From NCBI GenBank assembly GCA_019634415.1, contig JAHQVJ010000069.1, forward strand, positions 1 through 44,295: a DNA stretch of 44,295 bases. The letters are read 5' to 3'. Under the pieces are notes generated by a model that did not search any database, was not told the DNA's origin, and saw only the letters and a list, made by a program, of their open reading frames with translations. The DNA is from Myxococcales bacterium. GTDB taxonomy: Bacteria > Myxococcota_A > UBA796 > GCA-2862545. The translations under genes were made by a program, and so were the position numbers. Shown piece after piece: positions 14,899 to 22,996 of this stretch (positions within the stretch are counted from its first letter, which is position 1; every line of letters begins with the position of its first letter).

Positions 14899-16773
14899 GT
14901 GCAGGACGCGTACAGGCCGAGGGGATGGCACCGGGCATCCCCGCTGCAGCGGGTGCTCGCCGTGGCCCTCGCCGGGCTGCTTCCTGCTGCCATCGTCGTC
15001 GGGTTGCTCGTCGGGATGGAGCGCTTCCGCACCTTCGACGACGCCCGTGCCGACCGCAACGCCGGACGCATCATCAACGGCCGCGTCATCAAGACCGACG
15101 TGCGGGAGTACATCGAGAACGCCCTGCGGCGCCACGAGCCCGAGGTGGTGGTGCTGGGCAACAGCCTCTCCAACACCGACGTGATGGGGGGCATGCTCGC
15201 GAAGCGCCTGGGGCTACCGAAGAACAAGGTCCAGAAGTTCTCGGTGCCCAACAGCATCGGCACCCACTGGTACGCCATCCTCAGGAACCGCATCTACGCG
15301 GGCGGCCACCGCCCACGACTGGTCCTGATCCCGTCGGACATGCAGTCGCTGCTGGCCACCACACCCCGCTCCGAGGCCAGCTACCTCAACCTGTCGATCC
15401 ACCTCGACGAGGAGGAGCCGGAGATCGACGCTCGTCTGGGTCGGCGCTCGTGGTTCCTGGAGCGCGTGCGGAGCAACCGAGGCCACGTGCGCGACCGGTC
15501 CCTGACCTGGCTGCGCAACCGCGTGGTGGACCTGCTGTTCCACCGCAGCCTCGTGCGCACCGACGGCCGGGTCACCGAGGCGACCATGGCTCGGGTCTTC
15601 GACGACGACGAGATCGACATGCGGCTGCACAACCGCGTCATCCCCACCTTCGTGCAGTCCGGCACGAGCGAGCTCATCCCCTTCGATCCGCGGTCCCTGC
15701 CCGAGCCCGAGGACTCCTTCCTGCCCGTGATCGCCAAGCTCGTCGCGGATCACGGGGGCATCGCCGTGTTCGTGCGCCCCCCCATGTCGCCCTTCCTGCC
15801 CGACGGCCTGGGGGACGTGGTGCTCGAGGATGCCGAGGCCCGTGTGCCGACGGTCTCCGCCGAGCATGGCGGGCTGTACCTGGACGTGCGCGATCTGGAC
15901 ATGGAGCACGGGCACTTCCAGAACGTGGACCACATGCGCCCCGAGGGGGCACGGCGCTTCACCGAGGTCCTCGCCGACACGCTGGTGGAGGTGGACGCGT
16001 GGGAGGTGGCCGAGTCCGAGCAGGCCATCGATCTGCTGCGCCCCACCGAGGTGGTGGACAATGTGCTGCGCAACGTGGAGCCCTCCGTCACCTTCCGCAC
16101 CCCGCCGCCAGCCGTGCCCCGCAGCCACCGCAAGATCAACCGCGGCCCGGGGCGGATGCCCTACTTCGCAGCTGAACAGCTGGCCTTCATGTCGGATCTC
16201 ACCACCCTTGCGGTCACGCGCCACGCCAGCCGCTGCTCGCCCATCCGGGTGCTGGAGAACGGAGTGCCGCTGCCCATGCCCAACCGCACCTGCGAGGAGA
16301 CCTCGCGCCACCGGCGGGGCCGCATGTGCCACAGCGACGCACGTGTGTACTTCACCAGCACCGACGACCTGGGCCCATGGCGCAACGGAAGGCGGTACTC
16401 CCTGGGCCTGGATCCCGATCGGGCCTGCGACGGCGCGCGGTGGCTGTATCCGGGAGATCGCCTGCGCATCCGCGTGCCCGACGCGGACTTCGCCTCGCTG
16501 GATGCAGGGGCGGCGAGCCTGGTGCTGTCGGTGCGCGACATGTCGGTGCGCGACGAAGCGGACACCACCCTCCCCCGCGTGCGAGCGCGAGCTCGGGTGG
16601 GTCAGGCGGTTCGCATGGACGCCTGGCTCGACGTGCCCCCCGATCCCGGGACCGGACACCGGCTGCCCATCGAGCCGCGGATCGAGCCGGGCACCACAGG
16701 GGTGGCGGTCGACGTGATCAACAAGTCGGACCGCTTCCTGCTGCTCACGGGCGCGCGCCTGCACGCCCGGTGA
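14899..16773 (+). CDS. Membrane-anchored SGNH-like protein with unknown C-terminal domain
   Basis: 624 residues. One membrane segment (about 19-39) precedes an SGNH-type domain. Block I reads VVVLGNSLSNTD, with Asn88 replacing Asp of the usual GDS but Ser89 kept; a block V-like HFQNVDHMRPEGARRF gives D344/H345. The overall style resembles AlgX/DltD acyl-transfer proteins, yet no MBOAT is adjacent; one lies 12 kb away. Residues after about 370 form a separate, probably beta-rich domain with cysteines that I do not recognise. Start GTG 14899 is set by GGAGG at 14889-14893. The gene is divergent from the sulfatase-like pair, suggesting shared control and a shared envelope task. It ends 9 bp from the convergent lipoprotein gene. 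Confidence 0.75.
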   Translation: MQDAYRPRGWHRASPLQRVLAVALAGLLPAAIVVGLLVGMERFRTFDDARADRNAGRIINGRVIKTDVREYIENALRRHEPEVVVLGNSLSNTDVMGGMLAKRLGLPKNKVQKFSVPNSIGTHWYAILRNRIYAGGHRPRLVLIPSDMQSLLATTPRSEASYLNLSIHLDEEEPEIDARLGRRSWFLERVRSNRGHVRDRSLTWLRNRVVDLLFHRSLVRTDGRVTEATMARVFDDDEIDMRLHNRVIPTFVQSGTSELIPFDPRSLPEPEDSFLPVIAKLVADHGGIAVFVRPPMSPFLPDGLGDVVLEDAEARVPTVSAEHGGLYLDVRDLDMEHGHFQNVDHMRPEGARRFTEVLADTLVEVDAWEVAESEQAIDLLRPTEVVDNVLRNVEPSVTFRTPPPAVPRSHRKINRGPGRMPYFAAEQLAFMSDLTTLAVTRHASRCSPIRVLENGVPLPMPNRTCEETSRHRRGRMCHSDARVYFTSTDDLGPWRNGRRYSLGLDPDRACDGARWLYPGDRLRIRVPDADFASLDAGAASLVLSVRDMSVRDEADTTLPRVRARARVGQAVRMDAWLDVPPDPGTGHRLPIEPRIEPGTTGVAVDVINKSDRFLLLTGARLHAR

Positions 16774-16782
16774 GCCCTCCCA

Positions 16783-17781
16783 TCAGTCCCGGCGGCGACG
16801 GGCGACGGCGAGCAGCGCGACGAGACCGGCGCCCAGGGCTCCAGCGCCCCCACCGGCGGTGCTGCAGTTGATGCCGTCCAGCTCTCCCTGTGCCTTGCCG
16901 TCGAGGGTCCAGGTGACGGTGGACTCCTTGTCGCAGTCGATGCTGCCGTCGTAGGTGATGACGGCCGTGTTCGCGTCGGACGTGATCGTGGTGTTGCCCG
17001 ACATCGCCTCGGTGCCACAGGCACCATCGTCGATGAGCTCGGCGGTGGTGGCACCGTTGGCCTTCCCGGAGAGGCTGTCCCCGTAGCGACCCGAGCCGCT
17101 GAACAGGAAGTCCGCCCCCTTCGGCGGCTTGTCGGAGGTGCCCTCGTAGGACAGGTAGGAGGCCACGCTGGTGCTCGTGCAGGTCACCAGATCGGCGATG
17201 GTCTCATCGGTGCGCAGCTCGGCGGTGAAGGCCCCCTGGTCCTGCGGCAGCGAGGTGGTGCCGTCGAAGGTGATCCCCGACGCGGTCGTCCCGCCGCCCT
17301 TGCAGTCCTCCGCCCCCAGCGCACCGAAGTCCGAGAACGTGATCTCGGCGCCCTTGCCCTTGGCAGCCGTGATCGTGGCCGTACCCGTCCAGTCGGTGCC
17401 GTCCTTGTCCTTGCACCCGCCCGTGGCCACCACCACGCCGTTGGCCTTGTCCTCCTTGACCGTCGGACAGACCGACTTGGTGTCGGTGGGAACGATGAAG
17501 GCCGAGAAGAACACGGCCTCGAAGGCCTTCGCAGCACTCACGCCCAAGGCTACGCCCCGCACGGCATCCGGGTCGGTCAGGTCGGCGTGATCGAACTCGA
17601 AGAACGGCCCGGGAGTGCCGGTGTCCGTGGTCATCGTGCCGGTGTCGCCGGTCTCGGTGGTGTCGGTGTCGGTGGTCGTCGTGTCGGTGGTCGTCGTGGT
17701 GTCGGTGGCCGTGGTGTCCTTGTCGTCGCCGCTACAAGCGACGAGCAGGCCCAGCAGGCCGACGCGCATCATGGTGTTCAT
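16783..17781 (-). CDS. Lipoprotein with Thr/Asp linker and MYXO-CTERM-like tail
   Basis: 332 residues. The lipobox LLVAC (C16) is followed by a low-complexity stretch of Thr, Asp and Gly. The central 220 residues, rich in Thr, Gly and acidic residues with scattered cysteines (CPT, GGCKD, EDCKGG, LVTCTS, GACGT), match no family I know. The end is C306-STAGGG, a hydrophobic helix (GALGAGLVALLAVA) and RRRRD, the layout of MYXO-CTERM/PEP-CTERM-type sorting tails. Having both a lipobox and such a tail is unusual. Start ATG 17781 has GGAGG 5 nt upstream; an earlier in-frame ATG at 17796 lacks one. A hairpin-like inverted repeat lies just upstream. Confidence 0.8.
   Translation of the reverse strand: MNTMMRVGLLGLLVACSGDDKDTTATDTTTTTDTTTTDTDTTETGDTGTMTTDTGTPGPFFEFDHADLTDPDAVRGVALGVSAAKAFEAVFFSAFIVPTDTKSVCPTVKEDKANGVVVATGGCKDKDGTDWTGTATITAAKGKGAEITFSDFGALGAEDCKGGGTTASGITFDGTTSLPQDQGAFTAELRTDETIADLVTCTSTSVASYLSYEGTSDKPPKGADFLFSGSGRYGDSLSGKANGATTAELIDDGACGTEAMSGNTTITSDANTAVITYDGSIDCDKESTVTWTLDGKAQGELDGINCSTAGGGAGALGAGLVALLAVARRRRD
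17633..17722 (-). repeat. Low-complexity GTC/GGT-rich tract encoding the Thr/Asp linker
   Basis: Short imperfect units such as GTCGGTGGT recur across this stretch, encoding a Thr/Asp run just after the lipobox cysteine of the 16783-17781 gene. Length variation by slippage is plausible. Confidence 0.7.
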
Positions 17782-17793
17782 GGTCTCCTCCAG

Positions 17794-17812
17794 CACAGCT
17801 CACAGAGCTGTG
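17794..17812. promoter_or_regulatory. Inverted repeat at the leader of the CTERM lipoprotein gene
   Basis: CACAGCT - CACAG - AGCTGTG, perfect 7-bp arms, centred about 22 bp before the ATG at 17781 and adjoining the ribosome-binding site. It could be an operator or a leader hairpin affecting translation. No T-run follows, so a terminator is unlikely. Confidence 0.4.
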
Positions 17813-17947
17813 ACCAAACACTCTGTAGGCAAACCACCGATCTGCGTCGAACCCAGCACGATGGCGCAGCAGCTCGGGGAAAACCGCCATTCTCACCTAC
17901 CTCAGGAGGGCATGGGCCGATCCCGCACCGTCCGTACCCGCGCCGGG

Positions 17948-17966
17948 GTAACCACGAAGTAACCAC
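17948..17966. promoter_or_regulatory. Direct repeat with 11-bp spacing
   Basis: GTAACCAC at 17948-17955 and again at 17959-17966, a period of 11 bp, close to one helical turn. Two sites on one face of the DNA would suit a dimeric regulator of either divergent unit. Functional role is inference only. Confidence 0.3.
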
Positions 17967-18194
17967 ACCGATTCACTCGGATGGGCCCCCACGACGGCGG
18001 CGCGCATTGCTGTACCACCATGCGTGGTGCCGATGCGCCGGGCCACTCCGCGCGAGCCGTCTCGGGCGCGAATGACCGATCGTCCATCCGCAGCCCGCGA
18101 TGCCGGGTACGCCCCACCCGTCCAGACTCTGTCCGCCCACACCTGGAAGCCAGACCGGCACTTGGCTACCGTGTGTCACCCCACTGGAGGATCC

Positions 18195-19667
18195 GTGAAC
18201 GTTCGGCTCGTCACCCAACACTCCGTGCTCGCCGAGTCCGTCGCAAAGGCCCTGCGCGCACAGGGCCACGAGGTAGACGTCCGACCCGACACGGTCTTCG
18301 ACAGTGAGCTGCGCTATGCGCCAGCCACCGCGTTGAGCGACGTGACCGGCCTGGTCGAGGAGCTCAAGCCCCTGCTCCCCTCCGTGCAGCCCGACGGAGA
18401 GTTGGAGGGCAGCGACGTCGAGATCCGTCTGGGCGAAGCCAAGCCCTTCGCCAACTGGGAGGTCAAGGTCCACGTCGAGAGCGAGGGCCTCGGTGACCGG
18501 CTCCGCTCGCGCATGCTCGCCCTGGGCTTCCGCGACGACGGCCTCGAGATCGAGGAGCCCGATCGCAACTACATCAAGTTCGGCGGCGCCACCCCCTTCG
18601 CTCGCCAGGTGGTCCGCTGGCTGCTGGCCGAGGAGGGCATCCAGGCCACGGAGTCCAAGGACTGGGGCGACGACGACGACGACATCTGGGTCTACGCCCG
18701 TGATCCCGCCTTCGAGGGCAAGACCGCCAAGGAGCGGTACCCCGTGGAGATCCACGGCGACGACTACGAGAAGATGTTCGCCCTCAAGGAGCGACTGGAG
18801 GCTGCAGGCTTCGGCTCCGTCTCGGTGCGCTCCCTCGACGCCTCGGACCGTCCCAAGTTCGCCCTGGCCAAGGGGCCCTTCGACAAGGACCTCGAGGCGG
18901 CGCAGGAGCTGTCCCAGGTCTTCGAGCAGTTCCTGCGCGACCAAGGCGTCGACGAGGCGCGGTACCCCAAGCACGACGACACGGAGTCCGAGCGCAAGGG
19001 CCACGCGCGCATCGATCTGCCGCTCGGCGCCATGACCTCGGGAGAGCTGCGCCCCTATGCCGGCGCCTTCCCCGAGCGCTGGGAGGTCATCCTCCGCACC
19101 GACGACGTCGCTGCCATCGCCGAGCTGAAGACCGAGCTCACCGACAACGGCTACACCGACATCCGCATCGAGTCCGTCCCCGCCACGGCCTTCGGCTTCA
19201 CCCTGCGCTGGGGTGCCGCCAAGGAGCAGGTCGAGGTGGTGGACTTCGTGCGCGGGCTCGTCGAGCGCACCCTGGAAGACGCAGGGCTGGCCTCGGAGTA
19301 CCCCCTCACCGTCTCCGACGCCCTGCCCGACACGGATCCGCGCATCATCGCCGAGCTGCCGCTGTCGTCGGCGAGCGGGGCCACCTACGAGGAGCGACTC
19401 GCGGAGGCCGCGAAGGGGTGGGAGTGCACCCTGAAGACCGCCCGCCCCGACGACCACACGGAGCTGCAGGAAGCGCTCAAGGCGCTGCCCTGGAAGACCT
19501 GGGACACCGAGGTGGAGACGGACGCCACCCCGGAGATCCAGTACGGAGGCGCCCCCATCCAGCTCGTGGAGTACGTGCGTGACGTCGTGGAGCGCATCGC
19601 GGGTGTGAACCTGCCCATCTCCAAGGACTGGAACGACAGCGACGACGACATCTGGATCCACCTGCCC
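18195..19667 (+). repeat. About five protein-level repeats N-terminal to the AAA+ domain
   Basis: Approximate units, residues 1-80, 87-167, 181-279, 295-391 and 407-491. Each follows the pattern: a strand (WEVxL or similar), a helix ending near LxxxG[FY], two strands, a GGA/GAA-like turn, a long amphipathic helix (VVxxVRxxVER), then a final strand. Units 2 and 5 end alike, KDWGDDDDDIWV and KDWNDSDDDIWI. The DNA has diverged, so the duplication is old. Confidence 0.7.
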
Positions 19668-21149
19668 GCCAACGCCGAGGTGGGCGAGACCGAGGAAGAC
19701 GCGCCGCTCGATCTGTCGGCCTGGCTGTCCGTCGGGCTCGATGCCGCCGAGAGCCGTCCCCTGGTGGAGGTCCACAGCGACCGCGTGCGGCTCGGACCCA
19801 TCACGCTGCGCCGGCAGCAGGCGGTCGAGCCCTCCCTGGTGCCGAAGCCCGAGTCCTTTGCCCACTACTGCCTCGATCAGCGCACCGCCGAGACGCTGAT
19901 CCATGCCGCCGAGAGCGTGCTGCTGCGCGAGCCCTGCCTGCTCGAGGGCGAGACCAGCGTGTCGAAGACCAGCAGCATCCAGTACCTGGCCATGCTCGTG
20001 GGCCAGCCCCTCGTGCGGCTGAACCTCAACGGCCAGACCGACACGGGCGAGCTCATCGGCCGCTACGTGCCCCAGGACGTGGCCGCATCGCTGCCGGTGG
20101 ACCCCGGCGAGCTGCTGGCTGCCGCCGAGCTGCTCGAGTCCGAGAGCCGGATGATCCTCGAGCGCGCAGCGCAGGAGGGTCGCACCCTCACCCGGGTGGA
20201 GGTGCAGCAGATCATGGCCAACGAGCGCATGACGGTGCACCCGTGGCGCTGGCAGGACGGGCTGATCGTGCAGGCCATGAAGCGAGGCTGGTGGGTGGTG
20301 CTCGACGAGCTGAACCTGGCCGAGCCCCAGATCCTCGAGCGCCTCAACCCCGTGCTGGAGCGCTACCCGAGCCTGGTGCTCTCCGAGCACGACAACACCG
20401 TGATCGGCTCCCCCGACACCCCGGTGCACCCCGCCTTCCGGGTGTTCGCCACCATGAACCCCGCCGAGTACGCCGGTCGCTCGCCGCTCTCGCCAGCTTA
20501 TCGCGACCGCTGGCGGGCCTACCGCTACGTGCAGCCGCCTGGAGAGGCCGAGTACCTGGGCATGCTGCGCTTCCTCGTCCACGGCGCTCAGCCCGAGGTC
20601 AAGACCGTGGGAGGCACCTACACCGGCGCCCAGCAGGAGGCTCCGCTGGCTTCGCTCGGCGAGCTCGACAACATCGACGACTTCCTGCGCGCCCTGGCCC
20701 GCTTCCACGCTGCCCTCGAGGAGGCCGTGGGGCGCAAGCCCGGCAACCGCGGCGCAAGCCTCGGAGCCCGTAGGCGTGAGCGCTACGTGTTCAGCCGTCG
20801 TGGGCTGCTGGCCGTCATGGACTACATGGCGAGTGCGCTGGCCACCGATGGCGGCGGCGTGCGCTCCATGCGCCAGGCGCTGGCCCGCTACTACCTCGCC
20901 CGGGTACAGCCGGGCTCGGATCAGCGCGTGGTGGCCCGGCTCCTCGACGCCGCAGGGATCGGACCCACCACGTGGGCACCCGAGCGCCTCGATCGCCTCA
21001 ACGCCGGTCCCACCGACGACGGAGAGGCCGTGGGCATCGATCTGGAGAGCATGGCCGACGACGCCGAGGCCGTCACCCCCTGGGCCGACGGGGACGTGAG
21101 CACCGACGGTGTCGCGAGCATCGTGCCGCCCACTTGGGGCGAGGAGTGA
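18195..21149 (+). CDS. AAA+ ATPase (AAA_5, midasin/CobS/MoxR-like) with N-terminal repeat array
   Basis: 984 residues. Residues 1-491 hold about five copies of an unrecognised 80-100-residue unit; see the separate repeat entry. After a linker comes the AAA+ module: Walker A GETSVSKT (585-592), with Ser in place of the last Gly, NLNGQTDTGELIGRYVP, Walker B VVLDELNLAEPQILERLNP (D704, E705), a sensor Asn in FATMNPAEY (N755) and an RDRW arginine-finger-like motif. These match midasin-type AAA_5 ATPases, which remodel partners through MIDAS-bearing VWA proteins. The next gene encodes exactly such a protein, overlapping by GTGA. Start GTG 18195 follows GGAGG at 18186-18190. Cytoplasmic; no membrane segment. 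The target is unknown. Confidence 0.85.
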   Translation: MNVRLVTQHSVLAESVAKALRAQGHEVDVRPDTVFDSELRYAPATALSDVTGLVEELKPLLPSVQPDGELEGSDVEIRLGEAKPFANWEVKVHVESEGLGDRLRSRMLALGFRDDGLEIEEPDRNYIKFGGATPFARQVVRWLLAEEGIQATESKDWGDDDDDIWVYARDPAFEGKTAKERYPVEIHGDDYEKMFALKERLEAAGFGSVSVRSLDASDRPKFALAKGPFDKDLEAAQELSQVFEQFLRDQGVDEARYPKHDDTESERKGHARIDLPLGAMTSGELRPYAGAFPERWEVILRTDDVAAIAELKTELTDNGYTDIRIESVPATAFGFTLRWGAAKEQVEVVDFVRGLVERTLEDAGLASEYPLTVSDALPDTDPRIIAELPLSSASGATYEERLAEAAKGWECTLKTARPDDHTELQEALKALPWKTWDTEVETDATPEIQYGGAPIQLVEYVRDVVERIAGVNLPISKDWNDSDDDIWIHLPANAEVGETEEDAPLDLSAWLSVGLDAAESRPLVEVHSDRVRLGPITLRRQQAVEPSLVPKPESFAHYCLDQRTAETLIHAAESVLLREPCLLEGETSVSKTSSIQYLAMLVGQPLVRLNLNGQTDTGELIGRYVPQDVAASLPVDPGELLAAAELLESESRMILERAAQEGRTLTRVEVQQIMANERMTVHPWRWQDGLIVQAMKRGWWVVLDELNLAEPQILERLNPVLERYPSLVLSEHDNTVIGSPDTPVHPAFRVFATMNPAEYAGRSPLSPAYRDRWRAYRYVQPPGEAEYLGMLRFLVHGAQPEVKTVGGTYTGAQQEAPLASLGELDNIDDFLRALARFHAALEEAVGRKPGNRGASLGARRRERYVFSRRGLLAVMDYMASALATDGGGVRSMRQALARYYLARVQPGSDQRVVARLLDAAGIGPTTWAPERLDRLNAGPTDDGEAVGIDLESMADDAEAVTPWADGDVSTDGVASIVPPTWGEE

Positions 21150-22990
21150 CCTCACCCATCGACGCATCGGAGGCGCCGCCCCCAGCGGCCGCGCCTTCCC
21201 CCCGCACGCTGGAGCTGGCCCGCGAGCTCGGCAGCCTGGCCGTGGGCTTGTGCCTCGATGCCGGGATCGGGCTCGAGGTGGCGAGCGGAGGCTGGTCCTT
21301 CGATCCCATCCGTCGCATCATCCGGGTGTCGGCCGAGGGGCTCGAGACGGAAGGGCCCGAGTACTGCGCGGGCATCGTCGCCCACGAGGTCGGGCACTTC
21401 TTCATCAGCCGCTACACCATGCTGCCGGTGGACTTCCCTTCGCTGCGCTCGGGGCGCACCCTGCTCAACGCCATCGAAGATCCGCGCGTGGACCGCTGGA
21501 TCACGTCTCGGTACCCCGGCGCTCGACCGTGGCAGAACCTCGCGCTCGTCGACGAGATGAACTACCCGCCGGGCACGCCCGACTTCATGATCTTCTGCAT
21601 GGAGTGCGCGGTGGAGGGCGACAAGAACTGGCGTCCGAGCACACAGGAGCTTCCCGAGCACGTGGTGGAGGGCCTGCGGATCACCCGCGACGCACGCCGT
21701 GCCTACGCGCACCTGCAGCCCCCCACCGACGTCGACCGAGCGGTGGAGCCCGACGTCCCCGAGCGGTATCGCGACGAGGTCTGGCCCATCCTGAGTGGGG
21801 TGCGCTGGATCCCCTCGCGGCGTGAGCAGCGGGTGCAGCTGTCGGCCTACGACGCGCTGTGTCTCGCCGAGGATCACATCTTCGACGTGGCCGAGGAGCT
21901 GTACCTCGAGGATCGTCGCCGCATCGCCTGCTGGCTGGCGAGCCACCCCGCCCACGCCGGGCGCGGTCGACGCATGATGGAGCAGGGTCAGCCCGGGCCC
22001 GTCGTGGCCCAGGCCCTGCAGGAAGGCGCTCCCGACAGGCCTCCCCCGCCGTGGGCCGAGCAGCTCGCTCAAGAGCTGCTCGATGGCGTGGTGAGCGGTG
22101 CCGTGCACGTGCCCATGGTGGTGCACGTGGGTCCGCGGCCCCGCGGGCGTCCCTGGGACGAGCGCGTGCCCGAGCTGCCGCCGCTGCCTCGGATCTGGCG
22201 CCCCAGCTCCGACTACGATCGGGCCTACGCCGACGTGTCCGACCAGGTGGACCAGCTCGTCCAGCACCTCGAGGAGATCCTGAGGCCCCGCAAGCGACTG
22301 CGGGAGCGCGGCGGGCACCCCACCGGGCGCAAGGTGGATCTCCGCAGACTGATGGCCTTCGAGGCCGACCCACGGCGCTATGACGAGCTGTGGGTGCGCA
22401 CCACCATCCCCGATCGGCGAAACGCCGCCATCGGCTTGCTGGTGGATCTGTCGGGCTCCATGCAGGGCCAGAAGACGCGCAGCGCGTTGCTCGGCACCAT
22501 CCTCCTGGCGGAGACGCTGCATCGGCTCGAGGTGCCCTTCGCCATCGACGGCTTCCAGGACGTGCTGATTCCCTTGCACGCCTTCGGCGAGACCATGGGA
22601 CCCGCCACGCGCCAGCGGATCTCCGAGATCCCGCAAGAGGTGGGAGGCTGCCGCCACGGCGGGAACAACCAGCCCGGCTACAACGACGACGGCCCGTGCC
22701 TGCTCGAGTTCGCCGAGAAGGTGATGGATCACCCCGCCGCAGATCGGATCTGCATCGTGGTGAGCGACGGCATGCCCGAGGGGCGGCGGTCCAACAAGTC
22801 CGATCTACACAACGCCGTCACCCAGCTCACCGAGTCGTCCATGGGGATGAGGCTCATCGCCCTGGGGCTCGGGCCCAACACCCAGCACGTGCGCACGTTC
22901 TACCCAGAGTCCGTCGCAGACGTGCCCTTGCCCCAGTTCGCGGAGACCATCGGCAACTTGGTGGAGCGGGTGCTCCTCGGGGAGGATTGA
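21146..22990 (+). CDS. VWA-domain protein with HEVGH metallopeptidase-like site
   Basis: 614 residues, cytoplasmic. An N-terminal domain carries AHEVGHFFISRY (H80, E81, H84), followed by NAIEDPRVDRW with E111 as a plausible third zinc ligand, the layout of gluzincin metallopeptidases. The C-terminal half is a VWA domain: MIDAS LLVDLSGSMQG (D434, S436, S438) and later IVVSDGMPEG. Its C-terminal style recalls CobT, the VWA subunit of aerobic cobaltochelatase. Start GTG 21146 overlaps the ATPase stop (GTGA), so production is coupled. VWA proteins of this kind hand targets to an AAA+ partner; here a built-in protease could act on the target. Substrate and activity are unproven. Confidence 0.85.
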   Translation: MTSPIDASEAPPPAAAPSPRTLELARELGSLAVGLCLDAGIGLEVASGGWSFDPIRRIIRVSAEGLETEGPEYCAGIVAHEVGHFFISRYTMLPVDFPSLRSGRTLLNAIEDPRVDRWITSRYPGARPWQNLALVDEMNYPPGTPDFMIFCMECAVEGDKNWRPSTQELPEHVVEGLRITRDARRAYAHLQPPTDVDRAVEPDVPERYRDEVWPILSGVRWIPSRREQRVQLSAYDALCLAEDHIFDVAEELYLEDRRRIACWLASHPAHAGRGRRMMEQGQPGPVVAQALQEGAPDRPPPPWAEQLAQELLDGVVSGAVHVPMVVHVGPRPRGRPWDERVPELPPLPRIWRPSSDYDRAYADVSDQVDQLVQHLEEILRPRKRLRERGGHPTGRKVDLRRLMAFEADPRRYDELWVRTTIPDRRNAAIGLLVDLSGSMQGQKTRSALLGTILLAETLHRLEVPFAIDGFQDVLIPLHAFGETMGPATRQRISEIPQEVGGCRHGGNNQPGYNDDGPCLLEFAEKVMDHPAADRICIVVSDGMPEGRRSNKSDLHNAVTQLTESSMGMRLIALGLGPNTQHVRTFYPESVADVPLPQFAETIGNLVERVLLGED

Positions 22991-22996
22991 CTCCCC

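Larger units (their letters stand above)
17782..18194. other. Divergent intergenic region before the AAA+ operon
   Basis: 413 bp between divergent starts. It contains an inverted repeat next to the lipoprotein start (17794-17812) and a spaced direct repeat (17948-17966). The AAA+ frame is open through 18024-18194, but that part reads as non-protein-like and is separated from the good ribosome-binding site at 18186-18190. No clear promoter hexamers were seen. Confidence 0.6.

Noticed and set aside
18024..18194. 57-codon upstream extension of the AAA+ gene
   Set aside because: No ribosome-binding site at 18024 and unlike protein; GTG 18195 has GGAGG 4 nt upstream.
17973..21167. A 1064-codon minus-strand frame opposite the AAA+ gene
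   Set aside because: The plus strand has complete Walker A, Walker B and sensor motifs; the antisense product is low-complexity and typical of GC-rich shadow frames.
18195..22990. Calling the AAA+/VWA pair cobaltochelatase CobS/CobT
   Set aside because: The ATPase carries a 490-residue repeat region, the VWA protein has a HEVGH domain, no CobN or cobalamin gene is nearby, and similarity is only at the superfamily level.
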